A model generated the notes under the pieces. The model searched no databases. It saw only the letters and a list, made by a program, of their open reading frames with translations, and was not told the origin of the DNA. Made by a program: the position numbers and the translations under genes. Shown piece by piece: positions 18,501 through 26,528 of a DNA stretch of 64,000 bases. The stretch covers positions 8,556,001 to 8,620,000 of the forward strand of contig NZ_CP086322.1 of NCBI RefSeq assembly GCF_023277745.1, given 5' to 3'. Each line of letters begins with the position of its first letter. The stretch's first letter is position 1. This DNA is from Streptomyces halobius (GTDB taxonomy: Bacteria > Actinomycetota > Actinomycetes > Streptomycetales > Streptomycetaceae).

Positions 18501-19826
18501 CGCCAGCTTCTTGATCCAGAACCCGGACGCGTTCTGCGAGTTCCAGGTGGTCTTGTTGTTGATCCCCTTCGTGCGCCACAGCTGCACCTCGCGCTTGGAG
18601 CACGACGCCGAGTGCACATTGCGGACCACGAACTCCGCAGACAGGATCGACTTGCCCGCGAACCTTGAGGTCGGAATCTGGTAGAAGAGCCGCTTCGTGT
18701 CGTGCGGTGCACAGTAGCTCCAGCCACAGTAGCCCAGGCCCGCGTCGTGCTTGCCGTTGAACTTCCACTGCGGGGAGCCGGCCCAGTACTTGGAGGCCAT
18801 CGTCCAGGTCGACGCGCGCGGCGAATACCACTGCGGGTCGATGAACACCGGGTACTGCGTGTCCTCGCCCTTCAGGACGTCCGCGTCCGGCTTGAGGACC
18901 AGCGCATCGCCCTTGGCAGGGATCTCCACGTCCACGGGGGCGAGCTTGCCGGATTCGGCGGCGCCGGGCTCGTCCTTGGCAAGCTCTGGGGTGCCGGCTT
19001 CTGCGGCCACTGCGGCACGTGCTTGAGGCGCCCCCGCAGGAGTTGCCTCGCCGGAGGCCACCGCCCCGCCGGAGCTTGAGTCCCACATCATCGGCTTCGG
19101 CGCCTCGAAGACGACGCCCTTGGCTCCCTTGTCGGCGGCCTCCAGGCCACCATCCGCCGTCTCGCGCGTGTCCAGGCCCTCGGTACGGAGCTTCAACTTC
19201 AGCTCCGCGAGCTCCGAACTTGCCGCCGCCTTCACGGACTTGACAACGAGGAGTTGGGAGAAGCCGTCCTCCTGTGCGCCCATCCGCAGGTCCACGTCCG
19301 GTAGTACATCGTGATATGTGGCTGTCGCACCGTTAAGCTCTGGCGCGGGCAGTGTCCCGGGCCAGGACAGCGCCAGTTCACGGCCCGCCTTCGTCATCCG
19401 CACCAGCGGGCGGTCGGTCCCGCCACCGGAGAACGCGAGTCCAGTGGTCGTCACTTTCGGCGCGACCATGCCGTCAGGGGACGGCGCCAGATCGGTGTCG
19501 ACCGGCTTCCACTCACCACCTACCCGGGCCCGCACTGGTCGCAGATACTCACGGGCCTCCAAGTTCCCATCCGGCGTGGCCCAGACATCGCTGCTCTCAC
19601 CGCGCAGCGATGCGATCTCCACGTTCTCACCTGTCAACTTGGCCTTGGCCCGTGCCTCTTCCTCGGAGAGCGGCGTGGAATACGAGCCGGTCCGCGCCTC
19701 CTGCCCGTCTGCAGCCGTCGCTTCCGTCGCGGGCAGCAGTCCCAAAGCCAGCGCACTGCTCAGCACGAGAGCACTAGCTCTCCCAGCAACGCCCCCGACG
19801 CGACGCACGCGCGTACGCGTCTCCAT
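15525..19826 (-). CDS. Large secreted DNRLRE/LamG-repeat protein
   Basis: About 1,433 residues. The ATG at 19826 has GAGG seven bases upstream; an in-frame GTG six bases earlier is possible. A signal peptide with core ASALVLSSALALGLLP ends at Ala-Thr-Ala-Ala. The N-terminal half contains a DNRLRE-like beta domain (around residues 320-500, with paired Cys), then an Ig/fibronectin-like stretch. The C-terminal half holds three LamG jellyroll repeats (about residues 735-925, 935-1155, 1165-1430) with near-identical segments LDRWVFNQYAEDKAGA and YSGKPGAFFPG in the first two. LamG domains bind carbohydrate or surface proteins. It lies directly upstream of the RHS toxin on the same strand, so it is probably an export or surface partner of that system. 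Upstream 19833-20037 is AT-richer and likely contains the operon promoter. Confidence 0.8.
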   Translation of the reverse strand: METRTRVRRVGGVAGRASALVLSSALALGLLPATEATAADGQEARTGSYSTPLSEEEARAKAKLTGENVEIASLRGESSDVWATPDGNLEAREYLRPVRARVGGEWKPVDTDLAPSPDGMVAPKVTTTGLAFSGGGTDRPLVRMTKAGRELALSWPGTLPAPELNGATATYHDVLPDVDLRMGAQEDGFSQLLVVKSVKAAASSELAELKLKLRTEGLDTRETADGGLEAADKGAKGVVFEAPKPMMWDSSSGGAVASGEATPAGAPQARAAVAAEAGTPELAKDEPGAAESGKLAPVDVEIPAKGDALVLKPDADVLKGEDTQYPVFIDPQWYSPRASTWTMASKYWAGSPQWKFNGKHDAGLGYCGWSYCAPHDTKRLFYQIPTSRFAGKSILSAEFVVRNVHSASCSKREVQLWRTKGINNKTTWNSQNASGFWIKKLASKSFAYGYSGCGARDAEFNIKSALQEAATKKWPTMTFGMKATSEGDKYGWKRFSDKAYLRVKYNRPPSQIKMSQLTMEYGGTCKKPGSASRVRTLGKIYANNVTDPDKDSVSVQFQANWDAGDGKGLIPRWKPARTSAKKSGSSFSLSLPKSIPSNKQVHWYVRSYDGAQYSPWSWAGDPTACYFVYDTSVPKAPTVSSGEYPASDPENPNDPWFDGVGQYGSFSLKSSSTDVTRYRYGINGDPSSQHEISTSGGAAKSAKVLPGKPGLNFVTAQAFDKAGNASEIRTYQYRVKAGQPERATWQMDEGAGATEAKGSAPARPAVLHGGAKPGVPGKKGTAVHFDGSTGYAATDIPVVNTDRGFSVSTWVKLDKKPDAPAIAVTQPGNHSPGFEIYYSKGLDRWVFNQYAEDKAGAKIVRAMADEPGGVKVGEWTQLVGSYDSIAKRLQLYVDGKLMGEADLPKPWNARRGLQLGAGSYSGKPGAFFPGTVDELQIFDKRVSANEVAKLYDLKQIGDPGRPALAVFPLDESESATRVEGHGDVLPAKFHGGVTPGRKGVAGNAVKFNGTDGYARIGQSTGPHVNTSRSFTISAWAKLDKKPSGAAIITAQAGKESPGFELYYSRDLDRWVFNQYAEDKAGAGVIRAMGPKGGTATVGEWVHLTGVHDTVADTLTLYINGQEAGSTKRGGAFRADGSMYIGAGNYSGKPGAFFPGEVDDVRLYDRPVSAEEVRQLFQQRSLVKGRWKFDAASTGSPVTTPDDSDWGRTMALGGGAEVSGEGAYMGDSGLVLNGSSGYAATSGVPVDTGTSFTATAWVQAASMPKGGVSVVSAAGAKQSAFAVRYVPDPKDSEARGRWELAMPDKDGSTGAYERIVNTEFYDVREWNHLAVVYDGFAKQARLYVNGVLQEVACPDGDGVACEDRAATGDNVLSFKATDSLQVGRVKNDGAWGEYFGGSVDDVWVFQGALNDSQIEELAGSWFDVPTEVPAGSGS

Positions 19827-20039
19827 CGCCACACCTCACTCCAAGATGAAATTTTCCTAAAAAGCAATGGTCAGACCGTAACTGCCGGTCCGAGGGAAAG
19901 GGCAAACCGACAAAATTTCCAAATGGCTTCAAGTCGCCTTAAGTGAGTGTGATGAATGTCATGACCAAATATGGTTGCATGAACCGCAGGAGCAATCTGA
20001 TAACTGATTGGCTACCTGGATATTTCTAAGAGAGCGTTA

Positions 20040-20907
20040 AGAGCTTGTCTCACGTGGTGTGAGCTGGATGCGGCATGATGCTTGGCCATGGGTGTCGATC
20101 TGTCACAGCGGTTGGTTCCTGACGAACTCTGGGCGCTGGTCGCTCCATTGCTGCCGTCTTTCGCGTCACGTCCGCAGGGCGGTGGGTCGGCCCCGTGCGA
20201 TGAGCGAGCCGCGTTTACCGCTGTGGTGTACGTGCTGACCAGCGGGTGCGCATGGCGACATCTTCCTGAGACATTCGGGGTGTCTCCCGCTACCGCGCAC
20301 CGCCGATTCTCCGCCTGGACCGAGGCCGGGCTCTGGAGACGGTTGCACCGGGCAGTTCTGGACGAACTCGGTGCCCGCGGTGAAGTGGACTGGACCTCGG
20401 CGATCGTGGATGCGGCCTCGGTCCGCGCGAGAAGGGGGGATCGCTGACCGAGCGCAATCCGGTCGGCCGGGGCAAGAAGGGCAGCAAGCTGCACGTCCTG
20501 TCCGATGCCCAGGGCTTACCCCTGGCGCTGGGCGTGTCCGGTGCGAACGTCCATGACAGTCAGGCTCTGCTGCCGCTGGTCCTGGGCATACCCGCCATCG
20601 TCGCGGCGCGGGCCGCGCCGACCCGGCAAGCTCCGCGCGGACAAGGCCTACCACTCTGCTGAGCACCTGAGGTGGCTGCGCAGCCGCGGCATCGTCCCGC
20701 GCATCGCCCGCCCGGGCATGGAGTCCAGCGAGCGACTTGGCCGGCACCGCTGGAAGAACGAACGGTCGATCTCCTGGCTCTTCGGCTACCGTCGCGTCAC
20801 CGTCCGGTACGAGCGGAAGGGCACACACTTTCTCGGCTTCCTCGGACTCGCAGCCGCACTGACCTGCTACAAGAAGCTGACCAACCCCACCACATGAGAC
20901 AAGCTCT
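20040..20907 (+). mobile_element. IS5-family element (IS427/IS1031-like)
   Basis: An 868-bp element with imperfect terminal inverted repeats beginning AGAGCTTGTCTCA(C/T)GTGGTG and a TA duplication (20038-20039 and 20908-20909). It is inserted exactly at the left edge of the IS701 element. The encoded transposase is typical of small Streptomyces IS5 members. Confidence 0.85.
20088..20897 (+). pseudogene. IS5-family transposase with two frameshifts
   Basis: The first frame (20088-20447) encodes the N-terminal region (LVPDELWALVAPLLP and SGCAWRHLP). A run of six G at 20434-20439 would allow a -1 slip that bypasses the stop at 20447 and continues as GSLTERNPVGRGKKGSKLHVL, the usual arrangement for IS5/IS427 members with orfA/orfB. 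A second shift near 20600 (from ...GIPAIVA to SRRGPRR) has no slippery run and breaks the catalytic domain before ADKAYHS and the final ERSISWLFGYRR. The first shift looks programmed, the second looks like inactivation. Confidence 0.8.
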
Positions 20908-20910
20908 TAG

Positions 20911-21004
20911 TACTCCAGTTGCAGTTTGCTATTCCTGCTGGTCAGGGATCTGTTTCTGAGTGTAGCGAGCTGACTGCCAGTCAGGTGGCGGGAGTTCGTG
21001 ACCG
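20911..21004 (+). repeat. Left inverted end of the IS701 element
   Basis: Begins TACTCCAGTTGCAGTTTGCT and matches the reverse complement of 30920-31013 except for about three bases near the middle. This is far longer than the roughly 20-30 bp terminal repeats usual for IS701. Confidence 0.9.
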
Positions 21005-21961
21005 GCTGAGTGTGATCGCTGTTGTGCTGATCGTGCAAGATGATGTGCAGCCCGAGGTGTGGGCCGGGGAGCTTGAGGAGGTGCTGCTGCGGGTTGGTCA
21101 CCGGTTCGGCCGGGCTGATCTGCGGCGGCGGATGCGGGACTACGTGCGGGCCCTGCTCGGTCCGGTGGGGCGGAAGAACAGCTGGCAGCTGGCTGAACAT
21201 GCAGGTCACGGCACACCTCATGGGCTCCAGAACCTCCTCAACCGGGCCCGCTGGAACGCGGACGAGATCCGCGACGATGTGCAGGCATACACCGCCGAAC
21301 GCCTCGGCGAGCCTGGCGGTGTTCTGATCATCGATGAGACGGGCTGTGCGCCACGAGGCGCTGGTGCGCCGTGAGGCGCGGTGAATCGAAGGAGGTGCAA
21401 GACCTCCTCGCCAGGCTGTCGCAGCAGCCTGGTGGGAGCTGAGCGCAGTCCGACCCGGGAGACGCCGGGAAGGGCGGGAAGCAGCGCTGACAAAGCCGGG
21501 ACGGCTCGGAACTGCCAGACGGGCCGGGTCCGGCGAGCGAGATCAGAGGGCATACGAGAGGAATCAGTGGTAAAGCTCCGTAAGCGTGGCACCGGCTCAA
21601 ATCTGGTGGATATGGGCCGGGTTGCAGTGCACAGTCTGCCGATTTGGCAGGATGACTCCGTAGCTGACTTGGCGTGTCGGTGGGGAGGCCACGGCGAAAG
21701 CCTGGGGCGTAACCGTGGCGATGCTGCCGGGGCAAAGCTGGATGCCGGACTGATCGATCGATTCACCGTGAACACGGGAACCATCCCGCATCGCTCCCGC
21801 GATCCGAAAGCCATTCGGAGCTGTGGGATAGATGCGTCGTCCGTCGAAGGTGCGGGATGGGGCGGAGGCCCCGTAGTAGTCGGAGCGGACGAGAGGTCCG
21901 CACATGGCGAAGGGGGCCAGCAAGTCAGCAGTACGGACACTGGAATGCCGGGAGGACGTTG

Positions 21962-23380
21962 GTGAATACCGACGAACTGGAATACGCCTTACTCAAGGCG
22001 GAACGCCGGGTACTGGAGATCCAGACCAAGCTGCACCGTTGGGCCAATGACGACCCTCATCGCAGGTTCGATGATCTGCACAACCTCGTTGCCGACCCAG
22101 GCTTTCTGCTGGTTTCCTGGGATCGGGTGCGGAACAACAAGGGCACGCGCACGGCAGGGGTAGACGGGGAAACCGCCTACTACATTGAGTCCGAGCGTGG
22201 GCTGGAGGGGTTTCTGAAGGAACTGCGGGAAGATCTCAAGGCCCGCACCTTCCGTCCCCTTCCGGCGCGACGACGCGCGATTCCCAAGGCTGGCGGCAAG
22301 GTCCGCTATCTGGGGATCGCGACCATCCGTGACCGGGTGGCCCAGGCGTCCTTGAAACTGGTGTTGGAGCCAATTTTCGAGACGGATTTTCGCCCGTGCT
22401 CCTACGGGTTCCGTCCGAACCGCCGGGCTCACGATGCAGTGGCCGAGGTGCACCATTTCGCATCCCGCTCATACGAGTGGGTTGTTGAGGGTGACATCAA
22501 AGCCTGCTTCGACGAAATCTCACACTCTGCCCTTATGGACCGGGTGCGGGAACGTATCGGAGACAAACGCATCCTGGCTCTGGTGAAGGCGTTTCTGAAG
22601 GCGGGCATCCTCGATGAGGACGGCACGCTGGTGGATACCGATGCCGGAACTCCGCAGGGATCGATTCTCTCCCCGTTGCTGAGCAACGTGGCTCTCTCGG
22701 TCTTGGACGACCATGTCGCCCAAGGGCCAGGTGGGCCCGGAGCCAGCCCGTATGGAAGGGCCAAGCGACGCCGACAAGGTCTGCCGAACTACCGCCTTGT
22801 GCGGTATGCAGACGACTGGTGCTTGCTCGTTTCGGGCACCGAGGCGCACGCCGAAGCCCTGCGGGAAGAGCTCGCAGGGGTCTTGTCCACGATGGGCCTG
22901 CGCCTCTCTCCGGAGAAGACTCTGATCACCCACGTCGACGAGGGTCTTGATTTCCTCGGCTGGCGCATCCAGCGCCACCGGAAACGAGGCACCGGCAAGC
23001 AGTACGTCTACGTCTATCCGGCCAAGAAGGCCCTGGTGGCCGTCATGGCCAAGGTGAAGACGATCTGCCGGCGGAGCACGAACCTGCCGCTCGAAGACCT
23101 GCTGCATCAGCTCAATCGGATGCTGCGGGGATGGACCGCGTACTTCAAGTACGGATGCTCGAATGCGACATTCAGCTATCTGAGGGCCTATCTCTGGAAG
23201 GAGATCGTCAGATGGCAGGAGCGCAAGCACAGGCGTGTTCCTTGGAAGGTACTACGCCGACGCTACGGCATCTGGCCCGCCGCGGATGGAGTGGAGTTGT
23301 TCGACCCGGCAAGGGTAAGCGCCAAGCGCTACTACTACCGGGGAACACGCATCCCGACACCGTGGCCGAGCACAGCATGA
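21962..23380 (+). CDS. Group II intron reverse transcriptase/maturase (inner intron 1)
   Basis: A 472-residue multifunctional intron protein. The GTG at 21962 follows GGGAGG; the frame is open further upstream but that is structured intron RNA. RT motifs run in order: KVRYLGIATIRDRV (RT2), EGDIKACFD (RT3), GTPQGSILSPLLSN (RT4), VRYADDW (RT5 catalytic YADD) and LSPEKT, then FLGWRIQR and a maturase (X/thumb) domain with LRGWTAYFKYG. There is no C-terminal HNH endonuclease, so mobility would rely on target-primed mechanisms without second-strand cleavage. All catalytic residues are intact, so it could promote splicing of its own intron and perhaps of the related outer one. Confidence 0.92.
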   Translation: MNTDELEYALLKAERRVLEIQTKLHRWANDDPHRRFDDLHNLVADPGFLLVSWDRVRNNKGTRTAGVDGETAYYIESERGLEGFLKELREDLKARTFRPLPARRRAIPKAGGKVRYLGIATIRDRVAQASLKLVLEPIFETDFRPCSYGFRPNRRAHDAVAEVHHFASRSYEWVVEGDIKACFDEISHSALMDRVRERIGDKRILALVKAFLKAGILDEDGTLVDTDAGTPQGSILSPLLSNVALSVLDDHVAQGPGGPGASPYGRAKRRRQGLPNYRLVRYADDWCLLVSGTEAHAEALREELAGVLSTMGLRLSPEKTLITHVDEGLDFLGWRIQRHRKRGTGKQYVYVYPAKKALVAVMAKVKTICRRSTNLPLEDLLHQLNRMLRGWTAYFKYGCSNATFSYLRAYLWKEIVRWQERKHRRVPWKVLRRRYGIWPAADGVELFDPARVSAKRYYYRGTRIPTPWPSTA

Positions 23381-23409
23381 GGTGAACACAAACCCACGGG
23401 ACTTGTGGA

Positions 23410-23443
23410 GAGCCCGGTGCGCTTAGCGGTGCACGCCGGGTTC
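23410..23443 (+). ncRNA. Domain V of inner intron 1
   Basis: A 34-base hairpin with arms GAGCCCGG and CCGGGTTC containing the catalytic AGC triad. It is followed by a domain VI stem. This is the signature catalytic element of group II introns. Confidence 0.8.
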
Positions 23444-24584
23444 GGGAGGCGACCCGGAGAAACGGGCTGGCCGCGAGGCCAGCACCGCGCTCCGGGTCGA
23501 CCTCACAGGAATCGAGCGGGAGGAGGAACCCGCCGCTGGTCATCGCAGTGACTGGTTGAAGCTGGAGGCAGGTGGATCCCCGGGTTGGGGGTGACGCCGG
23601 AAGCGGCCTCGACAACGTAGGGGCGAATCGACACCACCAGGCGGTTCGTGCCCGCAAGCGAAGACGGAATGGGTGTAAGGAAACTGAATCGGTGGTTGAA
23701 GCCCCGTGAGTCGTCAGCGGTCTGCCGAATCTGGTGGATGGGCCGCGCCGCAGTGCTGGAGAGTGCTCTATCCGGTGGCCTCTCCTCTTCCGGCGTCTTT
23801 AGCCTGTGGGCGCCGGGAGGCCCGGACCAAGACTGCGATATGCGGTCCGTGGCGATGCTGCCGGGGTAAAGCCGGGCACCGAAGCCGTCGCAGAGATTCT
23901 CAGTGAACGTGGGAAGCGATCTGGCATCGCCCTTCCCGTCCGGCAGCCGGTCGGACGGCGGGCAGGCGCAACGCCCGCTGATGATGCCAGATCGTGGCGG
24001 AGTCGCCGTAGTACTCAGAGTCCGGGAAAGCCGGTCACACGGGAAAGTTGCGCCGTCTAACTCGGCGTTGGATCACTCTCGCAGAGAGTAGAGGTTCGGA
24101 AGGAGAAGCCTCTGGACTACCCGCCTTACCTGGACGCGAAAGCGCGAGGGGACAACAGCATGGCGGGAAAGCGTGGAGCGTTGTGAAGGCGTTTATGGCG
24201 CTGCCGCGCAAAGTCCGTGTGATATGGCGAAGACCAAACTGTTTGAAGCCAAGTTCCCAGGGATGGAAATGTGCATCCTCCGACATACAACGCCCGGAGC
24301 GGAGTCATCAGCATCAGGCGAATCCCCTTTGCTTCGCCCCAACCCTTCCGGCTGGTGGACGGTGAGCAACGAGCTCACTCAAGGGAACGGACAGGCCGCC
24401 TACGTCACGCTCGATACGTCCAATGCAAGAGGAATTCGGGATCACCTAAGGGGCGCGAGCCCTATGGTGACGGGGTGTCAATAGTAGTCGTGGGAGTAAC
24501 GCCCCACCGAGGAGAGCGGGAGAGCCGCTTACAGGGCCAAGTGGCACAGGTGTCCACGATATCCGGAGAGGCAAGGTACGCGTA

Positions 24585-26408
24585 ATGCAGAGAGCCGAAG
24601 CCCTGATGGAGATCATCCACGAACGCGGCAAGAGAGGATTTCCACTGGAGAGACTGTACCGGCACCTGTTCAACCCGGAGTTGTATTTGCGGGCCTACGG
24701 CAAGATCTACCGCAACGATGGCTCTATGACACCCGGTTCTAACCAAGAGACCGTGGATGGTATGAGTCTGAAGAAAATTCAGACGATCATCGATGCTTTG
24801 CGACATGAGCGGTATCGGTGGACCCCGGTTCGGCGCGTATACATCGAGAAGAAAGGAACACCAGGGAAGCGCCGGCCTCTGGGTCTGCCTTCGTGGTCGG
24901 ACAAGCTGCTGCAAGAAGTGATCCGCTCTCTGCTGGAGGCGTATTACGAGCCGCAGTTCTCCGATCGGTCCCATGGTTTCAGGCCAGGGAAGGGCTGTCA
25001 CACAGCACTCGCGGAAGTTTCCGAGTCGTGGGGCGGGGTAACGTGGTTCGTCGAGGGAGACATCTCCCAGTGTTTCGACCGGCTGGATCATGGGGTACTG
25101 CGCTCCATCTTAGCCGAAGACATTCACGACAACCGTTTTCTACGGTTGATCGACGGGCTATTCCAGGCTGGATACTTGGAGGAATGGCGCTATCACGAAA
25201 CACTGAGTGGTGCGCCACAAGGGGGTGTTCTGAGCCCACTGCTCTCCAACATCTACCTGGACCGCTTGGACAAGTACGTCGAGACAACGCTCTTGCCTGT
25301 CTTCAACCGGGGCGCCCGACGCAAGCCGTATCTGCCGTACATGCGGATACACAAGGCAGCTTGGAAACTGGAGAAGCGCGGACGGCGGGAGGAAGCACGG
25401 CAGTTGCGCCATCAGCTGCAACGACTTCCCTCGCGTGACCCAAACGATTCAGGTTTCCGGCGGCTGCACTACGTCCGCTATGCGGACGATTGGCTGCTCG
25501 GATTCTCCGGGACGAGGCAGGAAGCCGAGAACATCAAGGGACTGATCGGGAGATTCCTGCGGAATCATTTGAAGCTGGAACTCTCTGATCGGAAGACCTT
25601 GATCACCCATGGGCGGACACGAGCCGCTCGTTTCCTCGGCTACGAGATCGTGGTCCACCACAACGACGCCAAACGCAACCGACACGGCCATAGGTCCATC
25701 AACGGACAGATCGGCTTGAAGGTGCCAATGGATGTCGTGCGCGCCAAGCGCAAGCCCTACATGCGACGCGGCAAACCGGCCGCCAAACTGGAACGTGTCC
25801 ACGACTCGAACTTTCAGATCGTGGCGCGGTACCAGGCGGAGTTCCGGGGAATCGCAGAGTATTACCAGCTGGCCTACAACCGGCACCGCCTCGGCTCGCT
25901 GAGGTACGTCATGGAACGGTCTCTGGGCAAGACGCTGGGGCACAAGAACAAGCTCAGCGTCAATAAGATCTGGAACCGTTTCCGGGCGACTTGGCAAACT
26001 CCTGGAGGTCCTCGCAGAGGGCTACAGGTCACAGTCGAACGTGCCGGAAAGAGACCGCTGGTCGCCCGTTGGGGCGGGGTACCTCTGGCGCGCAGGACCA
26101 CGAGGGTAATCCTCAGAGACGAACTCCCGGCTGTATGGAGACAGCGACCAGCGGAGCTCATCGACCGGCTCATGTCCAGTCGCTGCGAGCTCTGCCGAGC
26201 GCATACAGACGTCGAAGTGCATCACATTCGACGTTTGGAAGATCTCCCTACCCGGGATCAGGCTGAACAGCCTGAGTGGGCACAGCGGATGGCATCACGT
26301 CGCCGCAAGACCCTCGTAGTCTGCCGCGACTGCCACGGTGAAATCCACAATGGACGCACCGACCGGCAGGGCTCGCGGAATTGGGCACTGGAGAGCCGGG
26401 TGCGGTGA
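24585..26408 (+). CDS. Group II intron reverse transcriptase/maturase with HNH endonuclease (inner intron 2)
   Basis: A 607-residue intron protein of a different class from its neighbours. RT motifs include DGSMTPGSN (RT0-1), RPLGLPSWSDKL (RT2), EGDISQCFDRLDH (RT3), GAPQGGVLSPLLSN (RT4) and VRYADDW (RT5). A maturase domain follows, then a C-terminal HNH endonuclease with CELC, VEVHHIRRL and CRDCHGEIH (His and metal-binding Cys pairs). The protein should support retrohoming with second-strand cleavage. The stop codon lies inside the first strand of domain V, which is usual for this class. All catalytic motifs look intact. Confidence 0.93.
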   Translation: MQRAEALMEIIHERGKRGFPLERLYRHLFNPELYLRAYGKIYRNDGSMTPGSNQETVDGMSLKKIQTIIDALRHERYRWTPVRRVYIEKKGTPGKRRPLGLPSWSDKLLQEVIRSLLEAYYEPQFSDRSHGFRPGKGCHTALAEVSESWGGVTWFVEGDISQCFDRLDHGVLRSILAEDIHDNRFLRLIDGLFQAGYLEEWRYHETLSGAPQGGVLSPLLSNIYLDRLDKYVETTLLPVFNRGARRKPYLPYMRIHKAAWKLEKRGRREEARQLRHQLQRLPSRDPNDSGFRRLHYVRYADDWLLGFSGTRQEAENIKGLIGRFLRNHLKLELSDRKTLITHGRTRAARFLGYEIVVHHNDAKRNRHGHRSINGQIGLKVPMDVVRAKRKPYMRRGKPAAKLERVHDSNFQIVARYQAEFRGIAEYYQLAYNRHRLGSLRYVMERSLGKTLGHKNKLSVNKIWNRFRATWQTPGGPRRGLQVTVERAGKRPLVARWGGVPLARRTTRVILRDELPAVWRQRPAELIDRLMSSRCELCRAHTDVEVHHIRRLEDLPTRDQAEQPEWAQRMASRRRKTLVVCRDCHGEIHNGRTDRQGSRNWALESRVR

Positions 26409-26427
26409 TAAGTCGCATGCCCGGTTC
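26393..26427 (+). ncRNA. Domain V of inner intron 2
   Basis: A hairpin with arms GAGCCGGG and CCCGGTTC, containing the AGC triad and overlapping the end of the RT2 gene. Confidence 0.8.
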
Positions 26428-26528
26428 GGGAAGGGGCCGTCGGAAAAGGACCCCGCTGGGGCACCTCGCCGGCGGCCTACTTCACGGCGACAGCGTGATA
26501 GCAGCAGAGCTGCTGTCGGGGAGGAACG

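Larger units (their letters stand above)
21364..23506 (+). mobile_element. Inner group II intron 1 (RT1)
   Basis: Starts with a second GTGCGCC only 18 bases after the outer intron's own 5' end and ends ..GACCTCAC (within a few bases). The order is domain I hairpins, RT gene (21962-23380), domain V (23410-23443) and domain VI. The distance from domain V to the 3' end (96 bases) equals that of the outer intron (97), which supports the boundaries. The 5' exon it uses is the outer intron's own first 18 bases. Confidence 0.82.
24047..26480 (+). mobile_element. Inner group II intron 2 (RT2, HNH type)
   Basis: A different intron lineage inserted inside the outer intron, upstream of the outer intron's RT gene. 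The 5' end is placed at GTTGCGCC (a one-base departure from the usual GTGYG) after GGGAAA. The 3' end is near 26480 or 26485. A domain I hairpin with AGGTTCGGAAGGAGAAGCCTCT follows the typical class pattern, and domain V is at 26393-26427. The flanks on both sides align with inner intron 1's equivalent region, showing that this is an insertion into the outer intron. Confidence 0.72.

Noticed and set aside
15384..18668. 1,094-codon plus-strand frame opposite the LamG gene
   Set aside because: Antisense of a clear LamG-repeat gene with signal peptide; no domain in the antisense product.
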